Of a stretch of DNA of 64,000 bases, positions 26,833-38,500 are shown piece by piece. Position 1 is the first letter of the stretch. Each line of letters starts with the position of its first letter. Below the pieces are notes generated by a model. That model was given only the letters and a program-made list of their open reading frames with translations, did not search any database and was not told where the DNA came from. Source of the DNA: Oscheius onirici (taxonomy: Eukaryota > Nematoda > Chromadorea > Rhabditida > Rhabditidae); assembly GCA_932521025.1 (NCBI GenBank), contig OW051470.1, forward strand, positions 2,652,501 to 2,716,500, given 5' to 3'. The translations under genes were made by a program, and so were the position numbers.

Positions 26833-26915
26833 TGCCTCCACGCGGGATTGAACCACGGACCTTTGGTTTTCTCGTTGTTTACAAGACCAACGCTCTGCCA
26901 CTGAGCTATAGAGGC
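26833..26915 (-). tRNA. tRNA-Thr (anticodon TGT) with an 11-nt intron
   Basis: On the minus strand the gene begins GCCTCTATAGCTCAGTGGCA at 26915 and ends GGAGGCA at 26833. Removing 11 nt (ACAACGAGAAA) one base 3' of the anticodon gives a 72-nt cloverleaf. The acceptor stem GCCTCTA pairs with TGGAGGC, the anticodon loop is CTTGTAA and the T arm is GTTCAAT. The intron lies at the canonical position 37/38. It faces the tRNA-Ser tail to tail with about 234 bp between them. Confidence 0.93.
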
Positions 26916-27251
26916 GCACATTTGGTTCAATCGCAGTTGGGAAGTTGTTTCGGACTGTGGCGGCGGGGAAGAACAGGAGAGCGACAAAGACAGTTTTTAT
27001 TAACAAATTCATTCTCATCTCGTCTGTACACCAAGTTTTTGTGGGGAGGGTGGAAGATCTTTCGGCTTTTTAATAGGACAGAAGGGGACAGGATAAATAT
27101 ACAAGATTGATATTCTTAGAGGAACTGATGACACTCGGTGGAGATTATCGTCGTTGACTACCGTGTTTCACATTTGTGGGTTGGAAAGGAAAAAAAGGCG
27201 TGGTGATAGAAGAGAGTAAAGCTATAGGAAGAGAGGATCTGTGTGGAGTGG
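26916..27251. other. Spacer between tRNA-Thr and the two-Ig gene
   Basis: About 0.34 kb, mixed composition, presumably the 3' UTR of the two-Ig gene and the tRNA upstream flank. No coding frame is supported. Confidence 0.45.
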
Positions 27252-29232
27252 TTATTGTTCCATGAAGATGACGGTCGAGTCGGCTTCAGCCTGTCCATTG
27301 ATGTTCTTAGCCACGCAGCGGAACGACTCGGATACAATGTTAGCATCTTCACTGAGAACGAGCAGATCTCCGTTGCTGAGAATCTGGAAATTGAATCATG
27401 AGAAGGAATTTCAAAGAAAGCTCTGCGGAAAACTGATAACGGGGATACAAAGAGTGTGAGACACATTAGGAAGCAGAGGGTCTCAAAAGATGTCGAAGGA
27501 TGTGGAGAACAGTGTGAGTGAGAGAGGGTGACACATGGTTTAGAAAAGTACTGACAATGAGAGGAAAGATAAGGAAGGATCAAAATTGAGAAGAACACTC
27601 TAGAGGGAAATAGTAGTGTTTAAAATTTCATTAGGCGTCTTTAGAGAAAGTAGGAGGACAGTGTAAGGTTGTGTAGCTAATCAGAGACTACAGACAGACA
27701 CTGGAAGGAATTTGATGAACACTGTGTAACATAAGGCAATACAAGTGCAATGACACAAGGTTCAGGCGGAAAGGTAAGAGTTACAATGAGGAAGAGATGT
27801 TGTGACGATTTGTCATAAATGTAAAAAGACAAGAACCTATGGGACATTGCCAAGAAGAACGGTATGGGAAATGTAAGAGGTGTGGTTGGGACAATCTACA
27901 GAATCAACAGTTACTGCGAGAGAACTGCTAGGAACGTGGAGAGGGTCATAAGAACAGGGCTCTCAACTAATCAAACTGACCATGTACTCGCTCTTGTTAG
28001 CGACATCTTCCAACTGATCCTCTTCGTTGATACGGTACCATTTGATCTGAGGTTTGGGAGAACCGGCAGCTCGACACATCAACTGCACTGGATTGCCTAA
28101 AGATACTCGTTTTCTCCCAATTTGAATAGTAACTGACCAGTGTATTCCATCCGTTGCACAGTCGTCATTTTGATGTAGGGAAGCAGATCGAGCTTCTTTG
28201 CGTTACAGCTCTTTCCTTTTCCTTTCGCCAAGCTGATGGTAGCTTCTGAAGTGATGCTCTGTCCACAGGGATTCGTAGCTACACAGACATAGTCACCTGC
28301 TGTTTTTGGCTCGGCACAGATTCGAAGGGCTGAAAATGGACAGTATTTCCATTACTAGTATCGGAACTCACTGGACTCGACGAGACCCTGTCCAATCATC
28401 TTGGTTGGAAGCGCCAGCTCAAGACCGGCAGAAGGATAGTCGCCAATCCGACGACCCTTGTGGTACCATGTCAATCCAGCCTGGAAAAAGAGATTATTCA
28501 CCAATCGAACAAGCTCCTTTGGAACGACTGAAATCTCGTTTATTTCAGCTTTTTAAGTTTTCGCAATTTACTTGTCATATCTAGTCTTCTTACGTCACCT
28601 GTTAACACTAGTCAAACGTTATCCCAAGCTGATTTTGTCAAGTTTAACTAGGCATCACTCTTGGTATGTTTCACTTCTTTGGCAGTTTGCATAGGTATGA
28701 TATCAGAATCTGACTGTCAGGTTATTCTGAACTATATTTATGGCTTCTTATGGGGGATCCTAACTTCCAAAAGGATTCTCTCTGTTCATTCTGACTCCTT
28801 TTAAACAGCAGCACAATCTCTGTTCTCTTTGATCTCTCGGAATTCTCTACACACGCCTCAAGGATTCCTAATCGTGAAGTCTTTCAAAAAATTGCCGCAA
28901 GATAAAAACAGCTGGATCACGAATGAGCTAAGAAGAACAAGAACGCGTGCTGTTCCTTCTTCTAATCTCAGTCGTGCGACTTTTCTAAGGTCTTCCTCAA
29001 AAGATCGAAATCTCACCTGTGGGGCACCATAGGCACTACATTTGAGAACAACTTCATCCCCACGATTGACTGTCATGTCTTGGAGCTCGATCTCGAAGTT
29101 GAGCTGTGGCTTGTCCGTGATCGAGTCACAGACATAGGAGGGGACTTCGAGGAGACGAGCCGCTGTGGCCTCGATGACGAGAAGGACGAGAACAACTTGA
29201 GATATGGACATCTCTGGAACCCTGTCTTGCAT
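27252..29232 (-). CDS. Secreted two-immunoglobulin-domain protein, zig-like
   Basis: Exons 29232-29017, 28480-28372, 28329-28138, 28096-27981 and 27383-27252 give about 254 residues. A signal peptide (SISQVVLVLLVIEATAA) precedes two Ig domains. The first has LKCSAYG, LTWYHKG and the DYVCVATNPCG strand. The second has QLMCRAAGSPKPQIKWYR and SFRCVAKNINGQAEAD. There is no membrane segment, so the protein should be secreted. Length, architecture and the extra cysteines match the nematode ZIG-2/3/4 group, secreted neuronal proteins that maintain axon position. Either of two ATGs (29232 or 29211) can start; the second puts the hydrophobic core nearer the N-terminus. Introns 1 and 4 are long (about 540 and 600 nt) and may hold regulatory sequence. 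Confidence 0.85.
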
Positions 29233-32200
29233 TATTTTCTTCGGGAAAAGGGAGAAAGAAGGAAACAGAAAGGACAGATGTTCTCATCCAACTCGTTTAA
29301 TTACTGCCCCAGTTAGTGTAAAAAAAAGAGAGGGAAATCGCCAGACTGCATGTCCAGATGTTTTCTTTTTTGCGTAAACGTGACGAGAATGGGTGGACAA
29401 ACAGAGGGTTGCATGATGGAGATACGATGACGTGCTGGTAGTAAAGAGTTTGCAGAGGATTGAAATGAGTTCGTCTACAAATTTAGAGGCTCTAAATAGA
29501 CAAAAGATAAGTGGTGAATCTAAATATTGACGGCTTGAAAGGTTCCGACAATCCTTTTTTACAGATTCTGGATTCTTTCGGGTTTTGCTAAGGTATCCCA
29601 AACGTTTTTATTGTTACCGTAGTTTGAACCGTAACAGGACCCTTGTTCCATTGGGAGAGTTCTTGTATTCTGGGAAGCTCTTTCTACCAACTTTACAAAG
29701 AAGTTTTCTTTTACGAAGAATTCTAGTTTGCTGTAATCACAGTAATTACTTTAAAGACATTAGGCTCTCTGACAAGTTAGAACAGATAACTCACAGAATT
29801 TACAGAAACTAGAACTAGGCGGAATGACGAAGAAGAAGAATAGCTCTCTCATCTTCTTATAGTGGATATTGTACGTGGGAGAGAACTCAGATTAAGCTGC
29901 AGTCATTTTAATAAGGTCTTGTTGAATCACAGCACCAGGTAGGAGGAAATTAGGAAAGAGATTAGGAGAATGTAATAAAAATAATCTCTGGTGACGGTTG
30001 GGGAAGAAATAGAAATAAAACAGTAAAAAGGCCCAAATTGGGTCTCTGACATCATCTCACACCTTCCCGTTTGATTGAATTGAGGAGCTGGAGTAAAAGA
30101 CAATTGAGCACGCAAGCCGTCTCTAATTCGACTCCCAGAGAGCTCTTTTTGTCGAGAAAGTGTAGGCGAAAAAGATAATGTTCAATGGGACTATTAGAGT
30201 GGAAAGACTAGATCTTTTCCGGTCTGCTTGAGAGATGGTTAAGACAGAGTACACGAGAGTATACTTCAGAAATTTTATGGGTTTCCTGATAAAACGACAG
30301 ACACGAAACTGGCATATGTGAGCACGGTGTCGGGGTTTAGGATAAGAGCCAGAAATTACAGTAATCTGACTCTGTAATGTACTGGTGAACCATTCATAAA
30401 CTAGATAGGACAAGATAGGGAATCACTCAAAGAGGATGGTCTGAGGATGACATGGTACGGGAAGGTCAAGATGAGAACCGGTCGTGAAGAGACAAGTTTC
30501 CAGACTGTTTCGAAAAAGAGGTCTTGAACCTCAATGACCTTGATTCTAATGTTATTTTTTCCGGTATTAGAGGAATATTTTTCTCTGCTTGAGAATTATT
30601 GTGAAACTTGGTAAAGTCGGGAACTTTCTAGTTGAACCAAGAAAAAAGTAGGGGACTTTGAATTCAAGATAGTAAGACAAAAAACAGTAGGTCTAACATG
30701 CTACAATTTCCCAAAGGTGCTAAATTTTAGTTGACAGTGGATTGAAAACAGTTTATGTTTGTGTTGTGGGACTGTTCCTGGACAATATACATATAGTAAA
30801 GATTACCAGAGTCTCTACAAGATCCTAACAGAATCAAGCACCTGCTAAATTGACAAACATCCGAGCCTGTCACATCATTTCGGAATACGATTGGGTTAGC
30901 GCCAAGAAGCAGGAATTTAGTTTTTTTTTGGCTCGAACGCACAGAGCGAGCGTTCATCTACTAAAATAGAACTTTAGGGTTTGTTCGAAAATATTTTGGG
31001 CTGAGCCTCAGTAGCCGTTTTTGTCTCAAAATGAGGCGAGAATAACACTGACGTAGGTCAGAAGAAAGACCCAAAGAACATAAATCCAATCGAGAAAAAA
31101 GGACAGATCTAAACCAAAATTTAGGCCTATATCCAAAGGCTTCTAGGGATATTCCCAGATGGGATTAGGAGAACGGGCTGATCTAGAAACCTCGGAAGTT
31201 TTCCGAAGAACAGGCTGATTTTGATGATTCTGGAGCGAAGAAGAGAAGCCCTTGGAAGGAATTATACATATTGTGTGCTCATTGTGTCAATTGCCGGAGC
31301 ACAGATAGGGCGGAGTCTCGACCCACCCAGATATCGGGTGCTCCGCCCATCTGTTTTCCTAATAATGGCTTGGAGAAGAGAAAATACGTAGATTCAGACA
31401 AAAAAAGAAGGCGGGGAGAAACTCTCTTTACGTACTTTGGAATCACGAGAAAAACATGACGCTTTTTTTTGTGCGCAATTCGGTACGCAATTTGGCATGA
31501 CTGAAAGTGTGCGCTTTGAAGAATTCGCTAGCCTTTCGGCCGGTCAAGTTAGGAAACTTTTAAAGACCTAGATTATCTAAAAGGCAATGGTGTCTGTCGT
31601 GGACTCTGTTTGGATGTTTATTTGTTTGTCCATAGCCACGAGATTCGTCGCGACAAGTCAGAAATTGTCAGGATTAGTCAGTTTTGAACTTGCAATAGTA
31701 AAGGGTTGAGCGAAGAAGGTATTGCCAAAGGTCAAGTTGGGTGGGAATTCAGAACATAGGAAGATTATTTCCTATACTTGAGCGCCGCAGGCACCAGGGC
31801 GGCGAAAGCCGTAGTAGACGGCTGGTAATAACCAAAGTTACAGTAACCCTTTCAAAAGTACAGTGTCCCTTCCAAACCAAAAGTTACGGTAATCTGCTCT
31901 TATCCTAAAATGGACGGAATGCATAACAAATTTTAGTTTTATGCAATCGGAGGCTCCAGAATCCAATCTTTTGCTTCTTTTCCCTGCTCTGTTTGCTTGG
32001 CGATTGTTTTTATTTGCGTGGTCTTTGCCAATTCAATCAACTTTTGCAATCTTCTTCTACGTCATCTATTCAGGCCTTTTTTGCTAATCTAATTCTGGGT
32101 GGTCTTTTCCGAGACACAAAACAGATATCACCTGTCTGCTCTTCTCTGAATACCGGAAAGCTGCGTCAGAGCTGATAAAAAAAGTAAGAAGATCTTCCTA

Positions 32201-32458
32201 ATAAGATCTGCCATGCTCCATTTCAGTTCACTAACTTTGAAAGAAAGAGTTATCGTACGGCAAATGTGACTAATACGGTAGGTCATGTGATTTCTGGGGA
32301 GAACTTTAATTGGAAGAGCTTTGAAATTTCTGCTCTTTGAGAGGGGACGACGAATCCACTTGACCCTTTTGAGAGTCGGACTCAATTAGGATTTTGAAAA
32401 CAACCTAAACGTTGCTGTGCTCTTGCTAACTTGGCGCATGTGGGCGCCAATCAGAAGT

Positions 32459-32520
32459 GCTATGGATGGAATCCATAGCCAATCGCAAATCAGAAGTGCT
32501 ATGGATGGAATCCAATCGCA
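32459..32520. repeat. Two-copy tandem duplication
   Basis: A unit starting AATCAGAAGTGCTATGGATG is repeated directly, the first copy about 40 bp and the second about 33 bp because of a short internal deletion. Near-identity implies a recent local duplication. Confidence 0.75.
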
Positions 32521-34555
32521 AGAAAGTTGTTTTGTTTTTTGAATCTTTGTAAAAGAGTGTTTGAATAATTGAAATCAGCATATAACAGGAAACCGGAGAG
32601 AGAATATTTCAAGGCCTCTTTAAAAATGCCGACTCCGTTCCAAAGACATCTGCTCCGCTCATGAATACTAGACTGTTTTACAGCTGCTTTGCAAAAAAAG
32701 TGAAGTTTATTGAATTCGAGGGAACTCGGCTCTTGAACTGGGGGTACCTACAAGATAATTTAACGCGACGGAAACTGAACAAATTAAAAAAAAGTGTGAA
32801 AGAGAAAACAGGAAATACGTCAAAGTTATCACGCACCTGTCTATACAAATCTGACTAACAGCTAATATAATTCAAGAGGCCACTCAGCGCACGTTAAGCT
32901 CAAATCTTTGGCCAAATTAAAGACGCATGTCTCTAAGCCTCTCGTCGACTTTTGCAGAGGTTTCTTCGAAAAGGGCTCGTCTCAAACATCTCTTCACACT
33001 TGTAAGAGGAGGCAGAGATTATTTGACATGGTCAACTGGAAGGACATATACAGAGCTGTTTGTTTCTTTCCTTTAGAGTTCCCAGAACGGAGTAAATAGA
33101 ATCAGAGGTTAATTAGAATAACCTATCTTCGTTTTGTAGTTGTTTTCTGTCTGGAAAGGGGGGTGGGGGGATAAAACTGGATAAACTTGGGAAGAAGAGG
33201 TAAGATATCTGTATCGACCATGAATAAAACGGTTCTGATTCAAACTACTGTAGTGTCTATCTTCTAGACTCTAGTACGTCGAAGATGTCTGACTCCCAAA
33301 CTCTTGTGATAATTCTGGGACTTCTATTGAAACCAGAATACGTTGGGAGAAAAGTGAACGGGAAGTCATAAGATACGATCATAACTGGATTCTTGACTGT
33401 CTACTGTAGACTTTCATTGGTACCGATGGACACAAAAGAGGCTCTGTATTCGTACTGACTGTCAGGGTAAGAGTGGTACAAGACAAGAGTCTGACTATCT
33501 CGTTGGAGCTGAGAGTCTATCCAACAGGCTCCAACTCCAAAACACTCCCTTCCTGTGACTAACAATAAGAGTCATCTTTCAAAAGCCTGGATCTGCAAGC
33601 GGATTTCAAAAGACTCGTCCTCGTCACTTTTATTGACCTCGAATAATACAAAGTCCGACTGTGTGCGAGAACAGCTCGTACTGCTTTTCGATTCCTGGCC
33701 CGCAATAGACAAAAATGACTCGTTCAAGTTAGAATGAGCTCAATCATTTGCAGAAATGAATGCCAGCTGCATCAGATGCTCTTTTTCAATAGGTCGCACG
33801 TCCTCTGAAGAACGGAGAAGAAAATGGAGATTGTGGGAAAGAGTAGACGGGAAGAACAAGGATAGAAACTTTGGCAGGAATCCTTCAAGATTACACTGAT
33901 TGTATGGATACTATACTGCCGCTGAAAATGAGACCGGAAAGAGGATAAGAAACAACTGGGAGCTCGGTCAAGAGACTGACACCGATCATCAGGAGGATCG
34001 TGACAAGATTCAGAAAAATTAAAACTAGTTTCACTGGTAGCAAAGATCAAAAGATATAAGCGTGTCCAGCTGAAATGATCAAGTTGCCGTTTTGGAATAG
34101 CTTTGCGATAAGATTATGTGACAACTAAATTGAGCGGAAGTCGTCATCTAATCAGGGGAAAGTTGTCTTGAAAAAGAAGTCTTTCAAAAGTCGGAGCTCA
34201 GTCTTATATAATTTTCTGCATCTTTCTGAAGGCCATGATTTCAATGAAGGACAAATCAGCTCGATTTACGCAGTCGGCTATAATTGGGAATCGTATCATT
34301 GAAAAGGGCTTCCAAGAAAGGGCGCTTGATCAGTCGGCTGGTCAAGTCAAAGGACATATCCTGGTCAGGTGGGCAATCTGGAAGCGAGAGAAGGAAACAC
34401 TTTTAGTCTAGTTCATCCTCTGAATAGTCTGAAATTTTAGTCTTCCATTTAGGGCTACTGCGCAGAAAGGCTGATAGGCGGAAAGGACAGGTCAGGGCAC
34501 ACTCAGAACTGACATGCTTCTATGTGGCATAGGCTATCCTCTAAAATCCACTTAA

Positions 34556-34790
34556 AAATGCTCTCGCGTCTCTGTGTGTGTCTGAAGCTCTAATTGAGGA
34601 TAAGGAGGGGAGCTTTGTGCGCAAATTGATTTTGAACAACTCGTGACAGGAAAACCAAGTGTGCGAAGTGTTCTTATAACTTGTTAGTTTCTTTAGAGGG
34701 ACAGGGTGTGACTGGAACGGAGTGACAAAGGAAGGGGAACTATGGGCTCTGTGACAGAGCGAAGTAAAAGGGAAGACAACCACCTCCAAC
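34556..34790 (-). repeat. Dispersed repeat family R1, longest desert copy
   Basis: On the minus strand this copy shares successive blocks with 50780-51025. These include TGTCTTCCC, CTCCGTTCCAGTCAC, AGAAACTA..AAGT.ATAAGA, CCTGTC.CGA.TTGTT and GACACACAGAGACGCGAGAG. Partial copies lie at 36248-36335 and 48030-48165. The unit is about 240 bp with no ORF. Ends and target duplications could not be defined. Confidence 0.65.
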
Positions 34791-35605
34791 ATTAGCCCTG
34801 GAAGGACGTTGCAAACCTTGTATTCAAAACTTTTGAACAGTTTTTTAACAAGTCAAGCTAGACCCTAGCCTATTGCTAAACTATTCGCAATCAATTTGAG
34901 CTTCTGGAGACCGTAGAGAATCACTGAACTACCAATGGTTCCAGTTCTAAAGAATAGTAGTCAGGATGATGATTCAAGTTGTCCCCAACTCCTTTCTCCC
35001 ATCTCCAGAACTCACTTCCATGCAAGACATAGTGCTAGTCGTGCGGAAGGAATCACTAGCTAACAAGATTTCTCCCATTCGGTTGTACTCTCTCTCATGC
35101 ACATTGCCTGTTTTTTTTAAGTGTGCGACTTTCGAAGAAAGAGGTGAAAGGTCACATATTAGGAGAATATAGAGGAACTACTGATTCTGTGGTGAACATT
35201 AAAAAAAGGAGAAACACGACTAAAATCTGAGGATCCTATCACAAAATCCCGGATTTTCAATTTTTTTTGGTCTCATCCAAAAGACGACAGTCAACATCAG
35301 TCACTTCCGTTACAAAGACGTTGCCAGATCTGGATTCCATCCCGGAAAGTGAAGGATGAGCTGGAAAAGTGTCTGATCCGGGACTTTTGGTTTTCAAAGT
35401 TGGAGGAATGACGAGTGTTCAGAATTCTTATCAAACTGTTTCCAGTGTGTTTTCAAAGAACAACATTGATAAGATTTCTTGTTTTTCGGGAACTGCTGAA
35501 CTGACAGAAGGTTTGCTTGCCCCTTCTGAGCACCGAAAATTCAACGAGTTCCGGGACTGGAGGATTTCCATCTGGGTGGGCTCACGTCATTGGAAGAAAA
35601 CAGCT

Positions 35606-35674
35606 GTCGTTTGAGGAGAGAGAAAGAGTAACAATCTAATGTCGTTTGAGGAGAGAGAAAGAGTAACAATCTAA
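35606..35674. repeat. Perfect 34-35-bp tandem duplication
   Basis: The unit beginning GTCGTTTGAGGAGAGAGAAA occurs twice back to back, essentially without differences. This indicates a very recent slippage or duplication event. Confidence 0.85.
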
Positions 35675-36003
35675 AGTGACCACAAGACAATTGCTCAAAG
35701 GGCGGAGGTGGGGTGAGTACAGGAAGATAAGGGAACCGGTCGGGAAGAGGACAGGTTACTAGACTGTTTCGAAAAAGGAGATTCTGAACCTCTGAGACTC
35801 TGTCTATCATGCCACTTTTCATACGGGGGAGCAAACTAATTTTTGGACGACCTCAACAATACAGAACTTCTGTCTATTTTGTACCCAAAACAGAATTGGG
35901 CTGAGTAAAGAAGAACCGAACAGGGCAGTCGAAAGGAAAGAATATCATGACTTCAGTCCTTGTCACGGCGAGATAAAATAGCGTAGTGTGAGCATCAAAA
36001 TCA

Positions 36004-36089
36004 GTGCACCAACTCTTCACCACGGGATTCGATACGCAGATGATTGTCTTATCATGCTGCGTATCGATGTCAGTTAGGAGTTGGTGCGC
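36004..36089. repeat. Foldback sequence, related to 18211-18255
   Basis: Outer arms GCACCAACTC and GAGTTGGTGC and inner arms GATACGCAGATGAT and ATCATGCTGCGTATC are inverted, giving an extended hairpin of about 85 nt. The inner and right outer arms recur near 18211-18255, showing a small dispersed foldback family. Confidence 0.65.
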
Positions 36090-36247
36090 AGAATGGCGGT
36101 AACTTCTTGATTGTATTAGTTTGATTGTTTTGGTGTGCATCTTAAATTTTGAAACTTTCGATTGCTTCACAGAGTTCACAGATTCAGACAATCTAAACAA
36201 AACTTTGTGAAAAATTACTGTAACTGTAAAGTTTAGTCATCTATTTT

Positions 36248-36335
36248 CAAATGCTCTCGCGTCTCTGTCTGTCTGTCTGCCGGAAGCTTTAATTGGCAAT
36301 CAAAATGGAGCAATTTGTGCGCACAATTAAGGGGA
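36248..36335 (-). repeat. Dispersed repeat R1, partial copy
   Basis: This contains the ATGCTCTCGCGTCTCTGTCT block and the following AAGCTTTAATTG and TTTGTGCGCA blocks, in the same order as at 34556. The rest of the unit is missing. Confidence 0.6.
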
Positions 36336-37063
36336 AAGGAGTTAGTGTAACAAGTTTAGACAAGTCACTATTGGGAAACAAGTGCAAAGACTTGGCTTCT
36401 GTTCTTGGTAGTTCCTATACAGAAACGGTTTTCAAGTGGTTCAGGCAAAGGAAAAAAAAGGGGGGGGGGGATAGTAAGTAACTTTAGCCCTAGAAGGGCG
36501 TTGCCAACCTTGTAAACTCAAAAAAGCAATATTCAGATTCAAGAGCAATAAAAAAATTGGAGAATTACCTTTTAGCGAACAGAAAACGTGAGAGAAGCAA
36601 CAAGGTATTGGGCGAGAAGACTATTAGATCAAGAACGGTCGACGTGAGTCAGGAAAAACAAGAACAGGAAAGATGGGAAGGAGGAGAGACTTTATAGAAA
36701 GAATCCAAATCTTGGCTTTGAGGAAAAAGACGGATAAAAGAGCGTTGTGACGACTATTTTCTCGGATTGGCAGAAAAAGCCTACTGATCAGAGGTGTCAG
36801 AAAAGAAATACTACGCACGAACGCAGTCCTTTAAACAATTCCAAGCAATTGTATCGGATACTCAACCAAGGGACACAGCTGAAAGCTAGAAAGTTTTGAA
36901 ACTGTCTGGATCAGCAGGTGAATTGAATTTGAGAGAGAAGGACTAAAAACAACAACCCAGTTGGAGAAAAGTGTCAAAACAATCCCATTTAAAAATACTG
37001 AAAACCGAATCGGGATGGTCGACAACACGAAATTGTCTCTTTCAAATTTGTAAGAGAAATCCA

Positions 37064-37118
37064 AAAAAAAAATTTAGCCGACCACTGATTTCTTCAGTAG
37101 TCGGTTTTTTTTAATTTG
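37064..37118. repeat. Short A/T-flanked hairpin
   Basis: An A-run leads into CCGACCACTGA, a short loop and TCAGTAGTCGG followed by a T-run. The 11-bp stem has one mismatch. It resembles a terminator in shape but sits in a nuclear gene desert with no adjacent transcript, so its meaning is unknown. Confidence 0.6.
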
Positions 37119-38500
37119 GCCCAATAAGCAGCTTGAAATAATTTCCCGGGTGTTGTATAAAAAGAAACGACGAGAGGTTACCGGGTAGGAATTTATACAT
37201 CCTTGTTGTTAGAAACCAACAATCATGCTGTAAAGAAGAGAAATGCTTACATTCAAAGTCTGTACTATAAAAAGTTTGTGCTCAGACGTAATAGGAACAA
37301 GGTTCACTTCGTCCACGTGCTGCTGCGCGGGAAATTTGATGTTTGGACCAAGTATAATTGGAATCGGTTCAGGAATTTTTAGTGAAACGACTTGCTATAT
37401 ACTGTAGCGCTTAGATCGACAAATTACTTGGGTTACTGTAATTTTCGACTTTTATAGCGCGGAATTTCGCGCAACTGAAAGTACGTAGACCTAAGATTTG
37501 TATCCCAGTCATAGGCAACGGGGTGGTTTGAACAGGGTTGTGGAAAACGTGTCCTCTACATTCTGTAGCCTTATCCTGATTACATGGTGGTCCTTATCAA
37601 CTAATCCAGTCAGCTGTTGCCTTATCTTTAAAGATCGTTGAAGAAACTTCGAATGAGGACACATTCAGGGCCGAGCTTAAAATAAGGGAATGAGACTCTA
37701 GTTCTAAACGACCAGGTAAGGGGAAATGGTAAAGAAAGAAGAAATCTTTGTAATGATTGTTGTGTGACGGTTTATCACAGTACCAGGAAATGGCCCGCGT
37801 TCCAGTAGCGGGAAGAAGAGACTCTCTGTCGCTCGTGTTCATTAGCGAGTGATAAGAAACAGGTCACTTCGAGTTCGCTAAACTTAATTCCTTTAATTCT
37901 TTTGGGTTTTGGGTGATGGGTCAACTGACTTCTACGCTTAGATCAACCCGGTTGCTTTTTGACGAATCCAAACTGCAATCATTTAGGATTGACATTAATA
38001 TACCCAAAAGCAAAAGCTTGTAAACTACAATGTTCTAATCTTTGGTACTACTTTGTAAAGGTTGGAAAATTAAAAAAATTGTATCCGGAATGTTATTAAA
38101 AGACTACTGAGAAGACCAAACTTATTGTGCTTTTCCCCACTTTCTTCTAATTGCCATTTGTGTTAAAATATGCAGTCCATTATTTACTGCCTAATGGGGC
38201 CTATCGTCATCGGTCAAAAAATGCTTGGATGCTATTGGCATAAAGTTATAAAAAGTTGTCCAGAAAACGGCTAAACGGGGTGGGCGTCGAGGCAGAAGTT
38301 ATTTGTTTAGATCGAGACCACACCAGTCAGTAGGAATCCATCATCTCTGGTCGCTCTCGAGCAAAACAGCGGAAGGACAAAGTTTCTATGGATCTCGTGA
38401 ACGTGCGGGAAGATTGATACAGTCCGAAAAACTACGTGATCATTACAACTAGGCGTGTGGAATTCGCAGCTTTTTTGGGAGAAAATCGGACCAAGATAAA

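Larger units (their letters stand above)
29233..38500. other. Left part of the gene desert: non-coding, repeat-bearing
   Basis: No frame here has domain content or plausible exon chaining, and ORFs are short and compositionally random. Recognisable items are dispersed repeats near 30470, 31786, 34556, 35727 and 36248. There are also foldbacks near 31300, 36004 and 37067, two small tandem duplications, and two G-rich tracts (33158 and 36460). The length exceeds all the intergenic regions of the first 25 kb. It may carry distal regulatory sequence for neighbouring developmental genes. Confidence 0.5.
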
